Shown: positions 18,206-25,644, counted from the stretch's first letter. The stretch: DNA of 64,000 nt from CAVUCE01 sp963739985 (GCA_963739985.1 CAVUCE010000007.1:350282-414281), one strand, 5' to 3'. Translations and numbers: made by a program. Notes: generated from the letters alone by a model not told the origin.

Positions 18206-18359
18206 AACGGAAAGCTGCTGAAAGACATTCCCGTGGAATTCATTCTTCCCGCTATATATTGATAACGAAGAAAATTTTTACGGATATAAACAACCTTCGC
18301 ATGATGGCAATGTTTCTAACCCGGTTTTACTCAAATATAAATTTCTAGCTTTCAATTAG
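18206..18359 (+). pseudogene. Decayed C-terminal fragment of a further propeller-like protein
   Basis: Two frames together read NGKLLKDIPVEF and then PLYIDNEENFYGYKQ ... NPVLLKYKF, ending at a TAG. The VNPVLLKYKF-type ending and the preceding bladed pattern resemble the last blade of six-bladed propeller lipoproteins of FCB bacteria. It lacks a start and contains a frameshift, so it is a remnant. It lies just after propeller B. Confidence 0.5.
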
Positions 18360-18492
18360 CTCATGAAATCTGCTTCCAAATTTAACATTTAATTGTTTAG
18401 GTAAACCGGTAAAAATAATTTGACTAACCCGTTTTTATTTAATAACTTAATTATAACATAAGACTCACAAAAATGACGACTTATGGTGATTA

Positions 18493-18646
18493 GACTTTTT
18501 ATAACTTATTAACTCATGTTACGCAAGTATATGTTTTGGTCATATTGAACGAAGTGAAATATCTCATAAATTTGTAAAAATCGAATCCTTGAGATTCTTC
18601 ATTTCATTCAGAATGACCGTTTTGCGTAACATGAGTTATTAAGTCT
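18493..18646. repeat. MITE-like inverted-repeat element
   Basis: The outer arms AACTCATGTTACGCAA (18511-18526) and TTGCGTAACATGAGTT (18622-18637) are exact reverse complements. Inside, GGTCAT...GAAGTGAAATATCTC mirrors GAGATTCTTCATTTCATTCAGAATGACC. About 150 bp with no ORF; a non-autonomous repeat or a large hairpin. It carries the same GTCATT/AGATTCTTC phrases as the repeats at 56955-57432. The remaining parts of the 18178-18714 gap hold only the propeller remnant. Confidence 0.6.
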
Positions 18647-18714
18647 TTTTCTCTCCTAATATAAAATGGTTATTACGTTAAACTTAAAATATAAATCTTT
18701 ACGGGATAATAAGA

Positions 18715-19362
18715 ATGAAACGGTTAAAAGCTTTATTTCTATCTGCCCAGGTTGGAATGCTTGCCTTTCTCCCAAATATTTTCGCCGAAGATGATCTGAT
18801 CTTTCTTAAAACAAAAGAATATACTTCTGTAATTGATATAAGAGGAAATGAAAATATTGATTTTGATATTCTTATATATGATGATGCCGGATTAAATAAT
18901 GAAGAGCATAACTTACTCGAACAGTTATTAAAGGAATACCGCTTTAAGAAAAATATTCTATATACTATAAAGAATGACAAAAATTATTTTAATAAAATGC
19001 TTACTAATGGTGTTAACGGAATAATTAGCCACAGATCCGGGGAAAATGAATTACGTAAAGCAGTGATTGAAGTTTCGCAAGGAAAAGAATATTGCTGTGT
19101 TTATATCAAAAAATATCTTTCACAATGGAATAGATTAGAACTTATGTTAAGCTGGAGAGAACTGGAAGTATTAAAATGCATAGAAGAAAATATGACTAAT
19201 AAAGAAATAGCCGGAAGGCTTTTCATAAGTCCAAAAACAGTGGCACAGCATAAGGAAAATATTAAAAAGAAGCTTGGAGTAAAAAGCGTAAGAGATATAC
19301 TCAAGGTTATTGAAAATTATAAAAATAAATGGGGGGGGGGAAATCGCACAAAAGAAATTTAA
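18715..19362 (+). CDS. NarL/LuxR-type regulator with an atypical receiver
   Basis: Two-domain regulator. Residues 1-125 or so resemble a response-regulator receiver (DFDILIYDDAGL, NGVNGIISHRSGENELRKAV), but the acidic pocket and the conserved Lys are not clear, so phosphorylation is doubtful. The C-terminal domain is a good LuxR HTH (SWRELEVLKCIEENMTNKEIAGRLFISPKTVAQHKENIKKKLGV). It is the only regulator inside the propeller/peptide island and the obvious candidate controller. The last residues are encoded by a run of ten G; a one-base loss would extend the protein to 19537 with a hydrophobic tail. Confidence 0.85.
   Translation: MKRLKALFLSAQVGMLAFLPNIFAEDDLIFLKTKEYTSVIDIRGNENIDFDILIYDDAGLNNEEHNLLEQLLKEYRFKKNILYTIKNDKNYFNKMLTNGVNGIISHRSGENELRKAVIEVSQGKEYCCVYIKKYLSQWNRLELMLSWRELEVLKCIEENMTNKEIAGRLFISPKTVAQHKENIKKKLGVKSVRDILKVIENYKNKWGGGNRTKEI
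19331..19340 (+). repeat. G10 homopolymer at the 3' end of the LuxR-type gene
   Basis: Ten consecutive G in an otherwise AT-rich genome, within the last dozen codons of the regulator. Such tracts are slippage-prone. G9 would fuse on a roughly 60-residue tail; G11 would give a 13-residue alternative end. Confidence 0.7.
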
Positions 19363-19457
19363 CATTTATAAGCTACAAATAAATTTTACATATCGGAAAA
19401 TAGTAACTAAGAATACTATGAAAATTTTTATACTTCTCCAATATTCTTATTACCTCA

Positions 19458-19518
19458 CTCTAATCATTTCATTTTCCTATATAAATTTTCTTATAACAAT
19501 AGGAAAGTTTTCCTATTG
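19458..19518. repeat. 61-nt shared island element, copy 1
   Basis: Matches 22691-22751 at 58 of 61 positions. It ends in a strong inverted repeat, AATAGGAAA-GT-TTTCCTATT, extended to 12-bp arms in this copy. It lies 350 bases before the first small-precursor gene. Function unknown: operator, promoter region or small repeat. Confidence 0.65.
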
Positions 19519-19868
19519 TTATAACTTGAATAAATAATTATATATAAATAATACACTTAAACAAGCATTAAAAATGCATCATTTCTATTAGCTAAATTTT
19601 AGCTTTTATAAAATGATTAGTTTTAATCAAGTTCACTTTTAAAATTTTTTAATACTCTATTGGCATGAAATTAACTCTCATGTTTTTTTCTAAAAATAAA
19701 TAGTTGATCGATTGTTTCTTGATTCTCGTCCTTTAATATAAAGTTTCAATGAAGATTATGATTGCTTAACTGAGACTGTAAGCCCGGTATAAAATGAGCT
19801 GATTATTAATATATAAATAAAAAGTATTTGTACTATCAAAAATATCTTAAATAACATAGGAGGTCCAA
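19519..19868. other. AT-rich intergenic region before the first small-precursor gene
   Basis: I see no gene here. It presumably holds the promoter of the peptide-propeller operon, but no confident promoter boxes can be assigned. A weak stem (AGCTAAATTTTAGCT) lies near 19590. Confidence 0.4.
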
Positions 19869-20123
19869 ATGTCAGAGCCAGATGAAAAAAAATATTTTCA
19901 TATTGGTCCCAAAATAATTGGGGCTGCTTTTTTTGTATTACTTATGTTCGTTAATCTTAAGATTGATACTAGCCCGGTAAAAAGTGGGGATATCAATTTA
20001 CTTGGTGTGAATATATCTCTAAGCACGCCCTCGGCACAGGCATATTATATCGCGTGTGCAGGAAATACCCAATATTGTGCTAAAGTAGACACTACTACAA
20101 AATATTTTGAATCTTCGCTTTAA
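19869..20123 (+). CDS. Small secreted-peptide precursor 1 (NVEAL-like plan)
   Basis: 84-residue protein with a near-perfect Shine-Dalgarno (AGGAGGT, 5-base spacing). Residues 15-30 are a hydrophobic segment (KIIGAAFFVLLMFVNL), followed by a 28-residue linker and the motif TPSAQA. The tail after residue 58 (26 residues) has two Cys, at 63 and 70. About two thirds of residues 15-59 are identical to precursor 2 (25287-25586), while the tails are unrelated. A conserved leader with a variable Cys-containing core suggests a processed exported peptide. The A-x-A site lies too far from the hydrophobic core for ordinary signal peptidase I, so it may need a dedicated protease. The NVEAL analogy rests on layout only. 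Confidence 0.7.
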   Translation: MSEPDEKKYFHIGPKIIGAAFFVLLMFVNLKIDTSPVKSGDINLLGVNISLSTPSAQAYYIACAGNTQYCAKVDTTTKYFESSL

Positions 20124-20128
20124 TGATT

Positions 20129-20184
20129 TAGGCTCTGGGATTTTATAAATGTGCATTTAGCTTGAATTGAATCTCAGAGCCTAA
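20129..20184 (+). terminator. 15-bp stem-loop directly after precursor 1
   Basis: TTAGGCTCTGGGATT (20129-20143) pairs with AATCTCAGAGCCTAA (20170-20184), one G-U pair, around a 26-nt loop. No U-tract. It could be a partial terminator or mRNA-processing hairpin that raises peptide over propeller expression. A counterpart follows precursor 2. Confidence 0.6.
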
Positions 20185-20213
20185 TTTCATAAAAGGAGGT
20201 CACTTATATTACT

Positions 20214-20288
20214 ATGCATACGATAATTCTTAAAAAATTATTAAAGATAATTAAAATTAGTCTTGTCAAGTTGATTATATTACATTAA
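20214..20288 (+). CDS. Possible 24-residue cationic hydrophobic micro-ORF
   Basis: The sequence AAAAGGAGGT (20191-20200) is a very strong Shine-Dalgarno with no annotated gene behind it. The first ATG, 13 bases downstream, opens 24 codons rich in Ile, Leu and Lys (MHTIILKKLLKIIK...), which would form an amphipathic helix, and stops 22 bases before propeller C. The spacing is longer than optimal and base composition alone could give such residues in this AT-rich DNA. Confidence 0.3.
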   Translation: MHTIILKKLLKIIKISLVKLIILH

Positions 20289-20310
20289 AGTATCCCATAA
20301 AAGCAATCAA

Positions 20311-21417
20311 ATGAGAATAAAGAAAACATCACTTTTAATAGTTTCAATAATTATTGTAGCCCTCATAATTATATACAATTTGTATTTCCAACATGACCAT
20401 AATGTTATAAATGAGATTATTTTCCCTCCACAATTACAGAGGGCAATTCTTAAACAAACAGTTAATAAAAGGATCCTTAAGCAAATTAAGGTGGAAACAA
20501 TTACAACTTGTCCTCAGTTTAAGAAAGCAATATTTCAATTACCTATAGGCATCAAAGAGAGAAATAATAAAATATATATCCTGGATGTTACGGAAGCATC
20601 TGTCTACTCATTTGATCTCGGTTTGAAACCGCTAAAATCTTGGGGCAATGGTAAGGGACGTGGTCCCGGAGAATTGTTGCATCCATACGGATTTGATGTT
20701 AGTGCAAATGGTAATGTAATTATTGCTGATGTGGGAAATCAAATGATTTTTGTTTTTGACAAAAATAATAAATTGATTGAATCTATTAAAGCAAAAAACC
20801 ATCCATTAATGAAAGTTGCGGTTTTAAATGATTCTGAATTTGTCGTCGATTTTGGCAGAGGGGATATCAACAAAATAGGTATAAGGGGCAATACTATTCA
20901 GCAATATCCTTTCTTCTTTAATCAAAAGCTAAATATGGATTGGTATGAGGATTTAACTTTGTGTCGAGGAGCGGCTGGAGAAATTTATGGAGCTTTTAGT
21001 CATGGTGGCTATCTTTTTGGATTTAGTCCTAATGGTGCAAGAACTTTTTTGGCTCAAACAGTAGATCGTTTCCCCTTCGCACAGTATAGCTTTCAGCATA
21101 TTAAAATTAATAATAAAATTAAAAAATATACTTCGATTGACAGGAATGCTTCAATTTCTGCCAGGTACATTAGCTATTATAGTGACACTTTGTATATTCA
21201 GCCGGGAACTGCTTTAACATCTTTGAGAAAAAAAAGAGAGATGATGCTTGATGTCTATTCAGCCTTAAGTGGTAAATATTTATTTTCTTACATTTTTAAA
21301 AAACCAAGAGATGTCGATTCAATGGTGAGCTGTGCGGTATATGGAAATTATATATACTCTATTGTACTATGCAACGACGGTTATTTTAAGATCGCTAAAT
21401 ATAAAATTATCAAATAA
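20311..21417 (+). CDS. Six-bladed beta-propeller protein with N-terminal membrane anchor (C)
   Basis: Differs from propellers A, B and D in having no lipobox: residues 8-24 form an uncleaved-looking transmembrane helix (LLIVSIIIVALIIIYNL). The propeller body carries KIYILDVTEASVYSFD, the hallmark NGKGRGPGELLHPYGFDV, and NVIIADVGNQMIFVFDKNNK, then ends with KYLFSYIFKK and KIAKYKIIK. 368 residues. It follows precursor 1 and the stem-loop and precedes a thioredoxin-like gene, the same order as in the second module. Probably faces the periplasm; ligand unknown, possibly the neighbouring peptide. Confidence 0.8.
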   Translation: MRIKKTSLLIVSIIIVALIIIYNLYFQHDHNVINEIIFPPQLQRAILKQTVNKRILKQIKVETITTCPQFKKAIFQLPIGIKERNNKIYILDVTEASVYSFDLGLKPLKSWGNGKGRGPGELLHPYGFDVSANGNVIIADVGNQMIFVFDKNNKLIESIKAKNHPLMKVAVLNDSEFVVDFGRGDINKIGIRGNTIQQYPFFFNQKLNMDWYEDLTLCRGAAGEIYGAFSHGGYLFGFSPNGARTFLAQTVDRFPFAQYSFQHIKINNKIKKYTSIDRNASISARYISYYSDTLYIQPGTALTSLRKKREMMLDVYSALSGKYLFSYIFKKPRDVDSMVSCAVYGNYIYSIVLCNDGYFKIAKYKIIK

Positions 21418-21603
21418 CAATTGTGCTAATTATAGCATATTATAAAAATAAAGGTACTGACTAAATAGAGCAAACATTAGGTCTCTGCGGAAATTTATAA
21501 TACCTTTTTATTTATCAATTATCTTAATGGGAAGTTATTATAATCTCTCTTTAATCTGTGCGATTAGTCGCTTTAATTTTTTAAACTGAATCTTAATATT
21601 TCA

Positions 21604-22215
21604 ATGAGTAATAAAGAGAAATTACTATATGTCATAATAGCGTTGTTGATTATATCTAATTTTATTTTGATTTATAATAGATTACAAATAATGCGTTATA
21701 ATGCGGAGCTTCGCAGTAGTCTTAGCGCGGTACATAAAATCGAACAATATAATTCTCTTACTAGAGAAATAACTAAAACTGGGAAAATAAATTTTACGCC
21801 TATAATAGAAAAGGATATTAATAAGTGTGTTCGATCAAAAATATTCTTTGTATTGCTATTCAGTTTTGATGATTGCTCTACTTGTCTAAAGCAGGAATTA
21901 AACAAATTTAACCAGATTACGAAGGAGGGTGAGGTTGCTACCGTTGGCATTTATTATAGAAATTTGGGGCCGAATATAAATTATGTTAAACGGCATTTTG
22001 GTATTAAATTTGAGACCTTTTATGGAGATTCCTCAAGTCTCCTTGTTAATAATCCAAAATTCAAATTACGAAAAATTAAAGATGAACCGATAGTATTAGT
22101 ACTTAATAGTAAAACGAAGCGAATTTTAGATTCATATATTCCGATTCCTGGTAACTTAAAAAGGAGAAACTATTTTTATCTAAAATGGGAAAATATATTA
22201 TATTTAATTAATTAA
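21604..22215 (+). CDS. Membrane-anchored thioredoxin-like protein with CSTC motif
   Basis: A single N-terminal transmembrane helix (residues 7-24) precedes a thioredoxin-like fold: FFVLLFSFDDCSTCLKQEL with a CxxC pair at Cys 91 and Cys 94, then a strand-helix pattern and a late EPIVLVLNSKTKRIL strand. 203 residues. Probably a periplasmic thiol-disulfide protein; the short, TlpA-like form suggests reduction or oxidation of specific partners. Its place after precursor 1 and propeller C, mirrored by the CAKC protein at 26872, suggests it acts on the Cys-containing peptides. That link is inference. Confidence 0.75.
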   Translation: MSNKEKLLYVIIALLIISNFILIYNRLQIMRYNAELRSSLSAVHKIEQYNSLTREITKTGKINFTPIIEKDINKCVRSKIFFVLLFSFDDCSTCLKQELNKFNQITKEGEVATVGIYYRNLGPNINYVKRHFGIKFETFYGDSSSLLVNNPKFKLRKIKDEPIVLVLNSKTKRILDSYIPIPGNLKRRNYFYLKWENILYLIN

Positions 22216-22626
22216 CTCAATTTTATGCATTCTAGTCTATTATGGAGAAAATTAAGTACTAGTTTGTGCAAAAGAGACAATAATTTTAGATAGTTCATGG
22301 ATTATAGCCGAATTTTAAATTATTTAGTTATAAAAAATTCTTATAAGAGAATCTTACTTCAATTTAATTCTGAATCTACATCTGCTGTAAATGTTGTTTT
22401 ACCATATCTAATATTTGTAGCTTCATGAATGTATGTAATCTATTTTGATAGAGATGGAGCTGTCCTACTAATCTAAATATTATTTGTTATTTTTTGTAGA
22501 GTTTACTAGGCTCAAGTTCCCCTATATGTTCAACTTCTCTTAGTTAAAATGATTTCTCCACCGCCAGTCGGCGGTCGAAATGACAATTCTACAATTGCCT
22601 CTGCCGGGAATGCAGAATTTTCTTTT
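22216..22626. other. Intergenic region, no intact gene
   Basis: Mostly featureless AT-rich DNA. Near 22549 a short GC-rich phrase (CCACCGCCAGTCGGCGGTCG) with an inner CCGCC/GGCGG hairpin followed by AAATGACA resembles a REP-like remnant. An ORF can be drawn across it (22549-22752), but it is made of this repeat, an RND fragment and the 61-nt element. Confidence 0.5.
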
Positions 22627-22693
22627 GCCCAGCTAAAAGAATTCTCTGAGACTGTAATTAAAAAAAGGTTTGAGCAGTTAAACGGCCTTTCTC
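22627..22693 (+). pseudogene. 67-nt exact fragment of the RND permease gene
   Basis: Identical over 67 bases to 28438-28504, inside the first RND permease (encoding QLKEFSETVIKKRFEQLNG). It abuts the 61-nt element copy 2, sharing a three-base CTC at the junction. This is a recombination footprint, not a gene. Confidence 0.85.
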
Positions 22694-22751
22694 TAATCAT
22701 TTCATCTTCCTATATAAATTTTCCTATAAAAATAGGAAAGTTTTCCTATTG
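22691..22751. repeat. 61-nt shared island element, copy 2
   Basis: Differs at three positions from 19458-19518, same length, with the same AATAGGAAA-GT-TTTCCTATT inverted repeat. It lies 88 bases before the MauE-like gene, again upstream of a peptide-containing operon. Confidence 0.65.
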
Positions 22752-22839
22752 ACATATTATGATTTGAAATATATAGTTCATAAAAGGTTAATGCATATGC
22801 ACTTATACTATCCTAACTAATAAAAGAATAATAGTAATA

Positions 22840-23331
22840 TTGGAAAACAGCAGCACATATTTTAACGCAAGTGAAGTAACCAAAAATAGAATAATTCATT
22901 ATTCAAACTTAGCTATAACATTCTTGTTGTCATTAGTTATACTATTTGCCGGTATTAGTAAGATTATTGATCCTTCACCTTTGATAAATAATCTCACTTC
23001 TGCTTTTAATTTTTTACCGGAAACGGCAGTAATATTAATTTCTACTATCTTACCTTTGATTGAGCTTGGATTGGGTTTACTTTTAATATTCTCACTTTAT
23101 AAAGGAAATTTAAAATCCAAGAGAAAGATCATTTTAGTAATTACTACGACTTTGTTTGGTTTATTTTCAGCATACAGCATTTATGGTTATGTGATAGGTT
23201 TAAAAAATGACTGCGGGTGTTTTGGAAATGCACTTAAATCTGATTTTGGTATCGGAATGATAATTAGGAATTCAGCTTTTCTCTTATTATCAATTTTTAG
23301 TTTGTTTATAAGTAAAGGGGATAATAATTGA
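22840..23331 (+). CDS. MauE/DoxX-like redox-associated membrane protein
   Basis: Four-helix integral membrane protein of 163 residues of the MauE/DoxX type. MauE is needed for disulfide-rich methylamine dehydrogenase maturation, and relatives accompany thioredoxin-like proteins. Here a first helix with VILFAGISKIIDP and a later periplasmic-side NDCGCFGNAL (Cys 125, Cys 127) are typical. A TTG start (22840) is used, with no obvious RBS. Its stop overlaps the start of the next gene (TTGA), so the two are translationally coupled. In this operon with a Cys-rich precursor it is a good candidate for electron supply or disulfide formation during peptide maturation (inference). Confidence 0.8.
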   Translation: MENSSTYFNASEVTKNRIIHYSNLAITFLLSLVILFAGISKIIDPSPLINNLTSAFNFLPETAVILISTILPLIELGLGLLLIFSLYKGNLKSKRKIILVITTTLFGLFSAYSIYGYVIGLKNDCGCFGNALKSDFGIGMIIRNSAFLLLSIFSLFISKGDNN

Positions 23332-25259
23332 AGAATATTTTTCAGAAATATATTTTCCCGTTGCTATTGTCCTCAGTATTTTTAACTGTCTTTATTAGAC
23401 CGCAAAATACTTTTGTTAGTTCTTATACTGGATGGAAATTTTATTTTATTTTTATTTCTTCTGTTATCACAATCATTGGTTTAATGGGTATTCTATTCAG
23501 AAAGGATAAGCGAAAATTTAAGCTGAATATTTTAGATATTTTTATCATCCTTTATTTTGTTTATGTATTTATTCGCTTAATGTTTACAAAATATGCACAC
23601 TTAGAGAGTATGCACTTTGAAATCTTCACTCTTCTTATTGCAATATATTTCATTTGGAATGTATTCTTCTCCTTAAATTTTGAGCAAAATAAAATAAATA
23701 CGCCGGTACTTATTCTTTTATCCGGTTTTTTAATCACCGGGTTTATTGAATCTTTAATAGGAATATTACAGCTTTATAACATTCTTCCGGGATATGTGAA
23801 TAGTTATTTCAAAGTAAACGGAACTTTTACCAGCCCTGATCATTATGCAGGTTATTTATCGGCACTCATTCCTTTTTCATTTGGCATTTTTAAGTTTACA
23901 CAGAGGAGTTCAAGAAGTAAAATATTCCTAAAATATTTAAGTCTTATTACATTTTTAATTTCACTCTTTATTCTTCCTGTTGTACGTGAAAGATCATCCT
24001 TTATTGCTGTAATCGCTGCAATTATATTTATCTATCTCTACGATCCTAAAATTAAAAAACTATTTATATCTTTTACGGATTTATTTTGGAAGAAAATTAT
24101 ACTAGGTCTTATTGCAGTATTTCTGCTTTTTGTCTCAGCCAAAATTATGTACAATTACAGGCCCGTTTCGGTTGATGGAAGATTACTGATCTGGAAAATT
24201 TCGGGGAATATGATAGAGGATCATCCTGTTTGCGGAATAGGCTATGATCGATATGCAGTTGAGTATTTGAATTATCAAGCGGAATATTTTAAGCATAAAA
24301 ATTTAAATGATAGTGAAAGATTTCTGGCAAGTAATATAAAACATGCGCATAATGAATTTATACAAACTTATGCGGAGTTGGGGATATTCGGATTTTTATT
24401 ACTTGCGGGTATTCTTATCACAGCATTATTTGAAAATATTAAGAAAAATAAATTTAACCATATAGAAGGGACTTACAATACGATTAATATTTCTGCAAAA
24501 GCTTCTTTATTATCCATTATAATAATTTCCTTATTCTCTTTCCCTTTTCATGTATTGCCAAACTACATTAATTTTATTTTTATGCTTGGTTTGCTTAGCG
24601 CTGTTATAAATTTTAATAAAAAGGACTCTGAACTAAATAAAGTTCATGAGATCAAAATGTCTCGCTATTTTGTTATAATAGCCAGCCTTATTGTAACATC
24701 GTTAACTGCTTTCATAATATACAAAAATATAAACCGGTTCAATGAATATAAAATTTGGAAAAATGGGTACGATAAAGCTTCATATGGGAATTATAGTGAT
24801 GCAATAAAATATTTCGGTAAAATCTACCCCAGTTTAAAGAGCAATGGTAATTACTTATTCAATTACGGAGGGGTTCTGTTATTAAGTAAAAATTATAAAA
24901 AAGCAGTAAACGTTCTAAATGAATCTACAAAAACATATTCGGATGCAAAACAGCACATCGACCTAGGTATAGCATACGAAAATTTAAATGATACTATAAA
25001 AGCAGAAACCGAATTTTTATTTGCAATGAATATGAAACCTGACCTGATTTATCCCGAATATCTCCTTACCAAACTATATATTAAAGAAGGTAATATGGCA
25101 CACGCAAAATTGGAGGGAGAAAGAATTCTGAAAAGAAAAGTTAAAATAAATTCAAGCGCCGTACAGGAAATAAGAAACAAAATAAAAACTTTATTACAGT
25201 CCATAAGTATTGAAAACATTCAAAGTGATATTAATATTAATCCCTCAACAAGAGGGTAA
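23328..25259 (+). CDS. O-antigen ligase/Wzy_C-like membrane protein with C-terminal TPR repeats
   Basis: About 440 residues with ten or so transmembrane helices carry the Wzy_C features: NGTFTSPDHYAGYLSALIPF, RERSSFIAVIAA, GRLLIWKISGNMIEDHPVCGIGYDRY and IKHAHNEFIQTYAELGIFGF, with the conserved His of the periplasmic loop. The C-terminal 170 residues hold TPR-like repeats (YSDAIKYFGKIYPSL, NYKKAVNVLNESTKTY, IKAETEFLFAMNMKP). The family includes O-antigen ligases, polymerases and protein O-glycosyltransferases. No other polysaccharide gene is near, and precursor 2 starts 27 bases after its stop, so a role in handling or glycosylating the exported peptide is possible but unproven. Confidence 0.82.
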   Translation: MKNIFQKYIFPLLLSSVFLTVFIRPQNTFVSSYTGWKFYFIFISSVITIIGLMGILFRKDKRKFKLNILDIFIILYFVYVFIRLMFTKYAHLESMHFEIFTLLIAIYFIWNVFFSLNFEQNKINTPVLILLSGFLITGFIESLIGILQLYNILPGYVNSYFKVNGTFTSPDHYAGYLSALIPFSFGIFKFTQRSSRSKIFLKYLSLITFLISLFILPVVRERSSFIAVIAAIIFIYLYDPKIKKLFISFTDLFWKKIILGLIAVFLLFVSAKIMYNYRPVSVDGRLLIWKISGNMIEDHPVCGIGYDRYAVEYLNYQAEYFKHKNLNDSERFLASNIKHAHNEFIQTYAELGIFGFLLLAGILITALFENIKKNKFNHIEGTYNTINISAKASLLSIIIISLFSFPFHVLPNYINFIFMLGLLSAVINFNKKDSELNKVHEIKMSRYFVIIASLIVTSLTAFIIYKNINRFNEYKIWKNGYDKASYGNYSDAIKYFGKIYPSLKSNGNYLFNYGGVLLLSKNYKKAVNVLNESTKTYSDAKQHIDLGIAYENLNDTIKAETEFLFAMNMKPDLIYPEYLLTKLYIKEGNMAHAKLEGERILKRKVKINSSAVQEIRNKIKTLLQSISIENIQSDININPSTRG

Positions 25260-25286
25260 AATAAAAATAATTAATGGAGGTTCAAG

Positions 25287-25586
25287 ATGGCTCTTTTTTT
25301 AAAGAAAAATCGTTCTAAAGCAGCGAAGTTAGCTGGTGCTGCTTTATTTGTATTGTTGATGTTTGTAAATCTACAAATAACAACTAATCCAAATAAAAAT
25401 GGTGATATTGATTTATTTGGATTAAAAGTTTCTTTATTTACACCGAGTGCTTATGCATATGATCCTTGTCCTGGTGGGCCAGCCTGCGATATATACAATA
25501 TGAACTGTCATATATGGGGAGTACATGAATGCGGATACATACTTTGTAATCCAGGACCTGGCGGGTATCATTGTTTGCGAAATTAA
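25287..25586 (+). CDS. Small secreted-peptide precursor 2, six-cysteine tail (NVEAL-like plan)
   Basis: 99-residue protein with a strong RBS (ATGGAGGTTCAAG). The leader has a basic start, the hydrophobic segment KLAGAALFVLLMFVNL (14-29), then GDIDLFGLKVSLFTPSAYA, nearly matching precursor 1. The tail after residue 57 is 42 residues with six Cys (61, 67, 74, 82, 87, 96), rich in Gly and Pro, as in disulfide-stabilised miniproteins. It is the third gene of an operon with the MauE-like and Wzy_C-like genes and is followed by a stem-loop, a propeller lipoprotein and a CxxC thioredoxin-like protein. Possible roles are adhesin, signal, toxin or antimicrobial; none can be chosen from sequence. Confidence 0.72.
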   Translation: MALFLKKNRSKAAKLAGAALFVLLMFVNLQITTNPNKNGDIDLFGLKVSLFTPSAYAYDPCPGGPACDIYNMNCHIWGVHECGYILCNPGPGGYHCLRN

Positions 25587-25601
25587 TAATAAAAATTTTC
25601 C

Positions 25602-25644
25602 TAGCTGGTTCTTTAATTTGATAAATAAATAAAAGAACCAGCTA
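25602..25644 (+). terminator. 13-bp perfect stem-loop after precursor 2
   Basis: TAGCTGGTTCTTT (25602-25614) pairs exactly with AAAGAACCAGCTA (25632-25644). Same position as the hairpin after precursor 1, with unrelated sequence, so the structure itself is conserved. Probably a partial terminator or stabiliser between peptide and propeller. Confidence 0.65.

Noticed and set aside
19310..19537. 75-codon frame overlapping the end of the LuxR-type gene
   Set aside because: It starts inside the regulator and exists only because of the frame next to the poly-G tract; no RBS. Kept only as the possible tail if the tract shortens.
22549..22752. Open frame of 67 codons between the thioredoxin-like and MauE-like genes
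   Set aside because: It is stitched from a GC-rich repeat phrase, the 67-nt RND fragment and the 61-nt element; no RBS and no independent coding signature.
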